From positions 1-6,107 of the forward strand of contig CALECF010000209.1 in the NCBI GenBank assembly GCA_937948705.1: a DNA stretch of 6,107 bases, read 5' to 3'. Positions 6,050-6,107 of the stretch are shown here, piece by piece. The stretch's first letter is position 1. The number at the start of each line of letters is the position of its first letter. The notes under the pieces were generated by a model. That model saw only the letters and a list, made by a program, of their open reading frames with translations. It ran no database searches and was not told where the DNA came from. The position numbers were made by a program, and so were the translations under genes. This stretch comes from an uncultured Anaerosolibacter sp. GTDB lineage: Bacteria; Bacillota_A; Clostridia; Peptostreptococcales; Thermotaleaceae.

Positions 6050-6077
6050 TGTAAAAGCAATCTGTAAATTATGTCAA
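6049..6077 (-). promoter_or_regulatory. Candidate promoter of the GH18-SLH gene
   Basis: The -35 box is TTGACA (6077-6072, perfect), the spacer is 17 bp, and the -10 box is TTACAT (6054-6049, only three of six). A start near 6042 would fall within the upstream arm of the inverted repeat. A stronger promoter further upstream, outside the window, is possible. Confidence 0.45.
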
Positions 6078-6107
6078 CCACCCAAAGGGTCAAAAAATCA
6101 AAAGATT

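Overview
The window looks like an ordinary chromosomal stretch from a low-to-moderate GC Gram-positive bacterium (Bacillota). An S-layer-anchored Clostridia such as an Alkaliphilus relative, or a Bacilli member, would fit; the sequence does not decide between them. The reasons are strong GGAGG-type ribosome binding sites on most genes, sigma-A style promoters, factor-independent terminators and an exported enzyme carrying three SLH domains. I see no phage, IS, CRISPR or RNA gene.

Positions 1-2044 (minus strand) hold an autoregulated export operon. A sigma-A promoter at 2044-2016 drives a TetR-family repressor (1295-1927), an ABC ATPase (439-1293) and an ABC-2 type permease that begins at 438 and runs off the window at 1. 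The three genes are packed with gaps of 0-1 nt. Three copies of TGACT-N4-GGTCA, all in the same orientation, lie just downstream of the -10 box and are the probable repressor operators.

Positions 2098-3521 hold a TelA/YaaN-family gene (2208-about 3275, minus) with its own terminator and a separate palindromic intergenic repeat behind it. Its start codon is uncertain because no in-frame ATG exists near the expected N-terminus. A divergent intergenic region of about 246 bp follows.

Positions 3522-6107 hold two convergent genes. On the plus strand is a soluble vanadium-haloperoxidase/PAP2-type protein with altered motif residues. On the minus strand is a secreted GH18 glycosidase with three C-terminal SLH domains. 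They share one bidirectional hairpin terminator, which contains the stop codon of the glycosidase. In both genes the Shine-Dalgarno sequence has a perfect upstream complement (7 bp and 9 bp), suggesting translational control or, for the glycosidase, a DNA operator. These paired structures and the triple operator are the most interesting signals. I found no clear evidence of a new multi-gene system.
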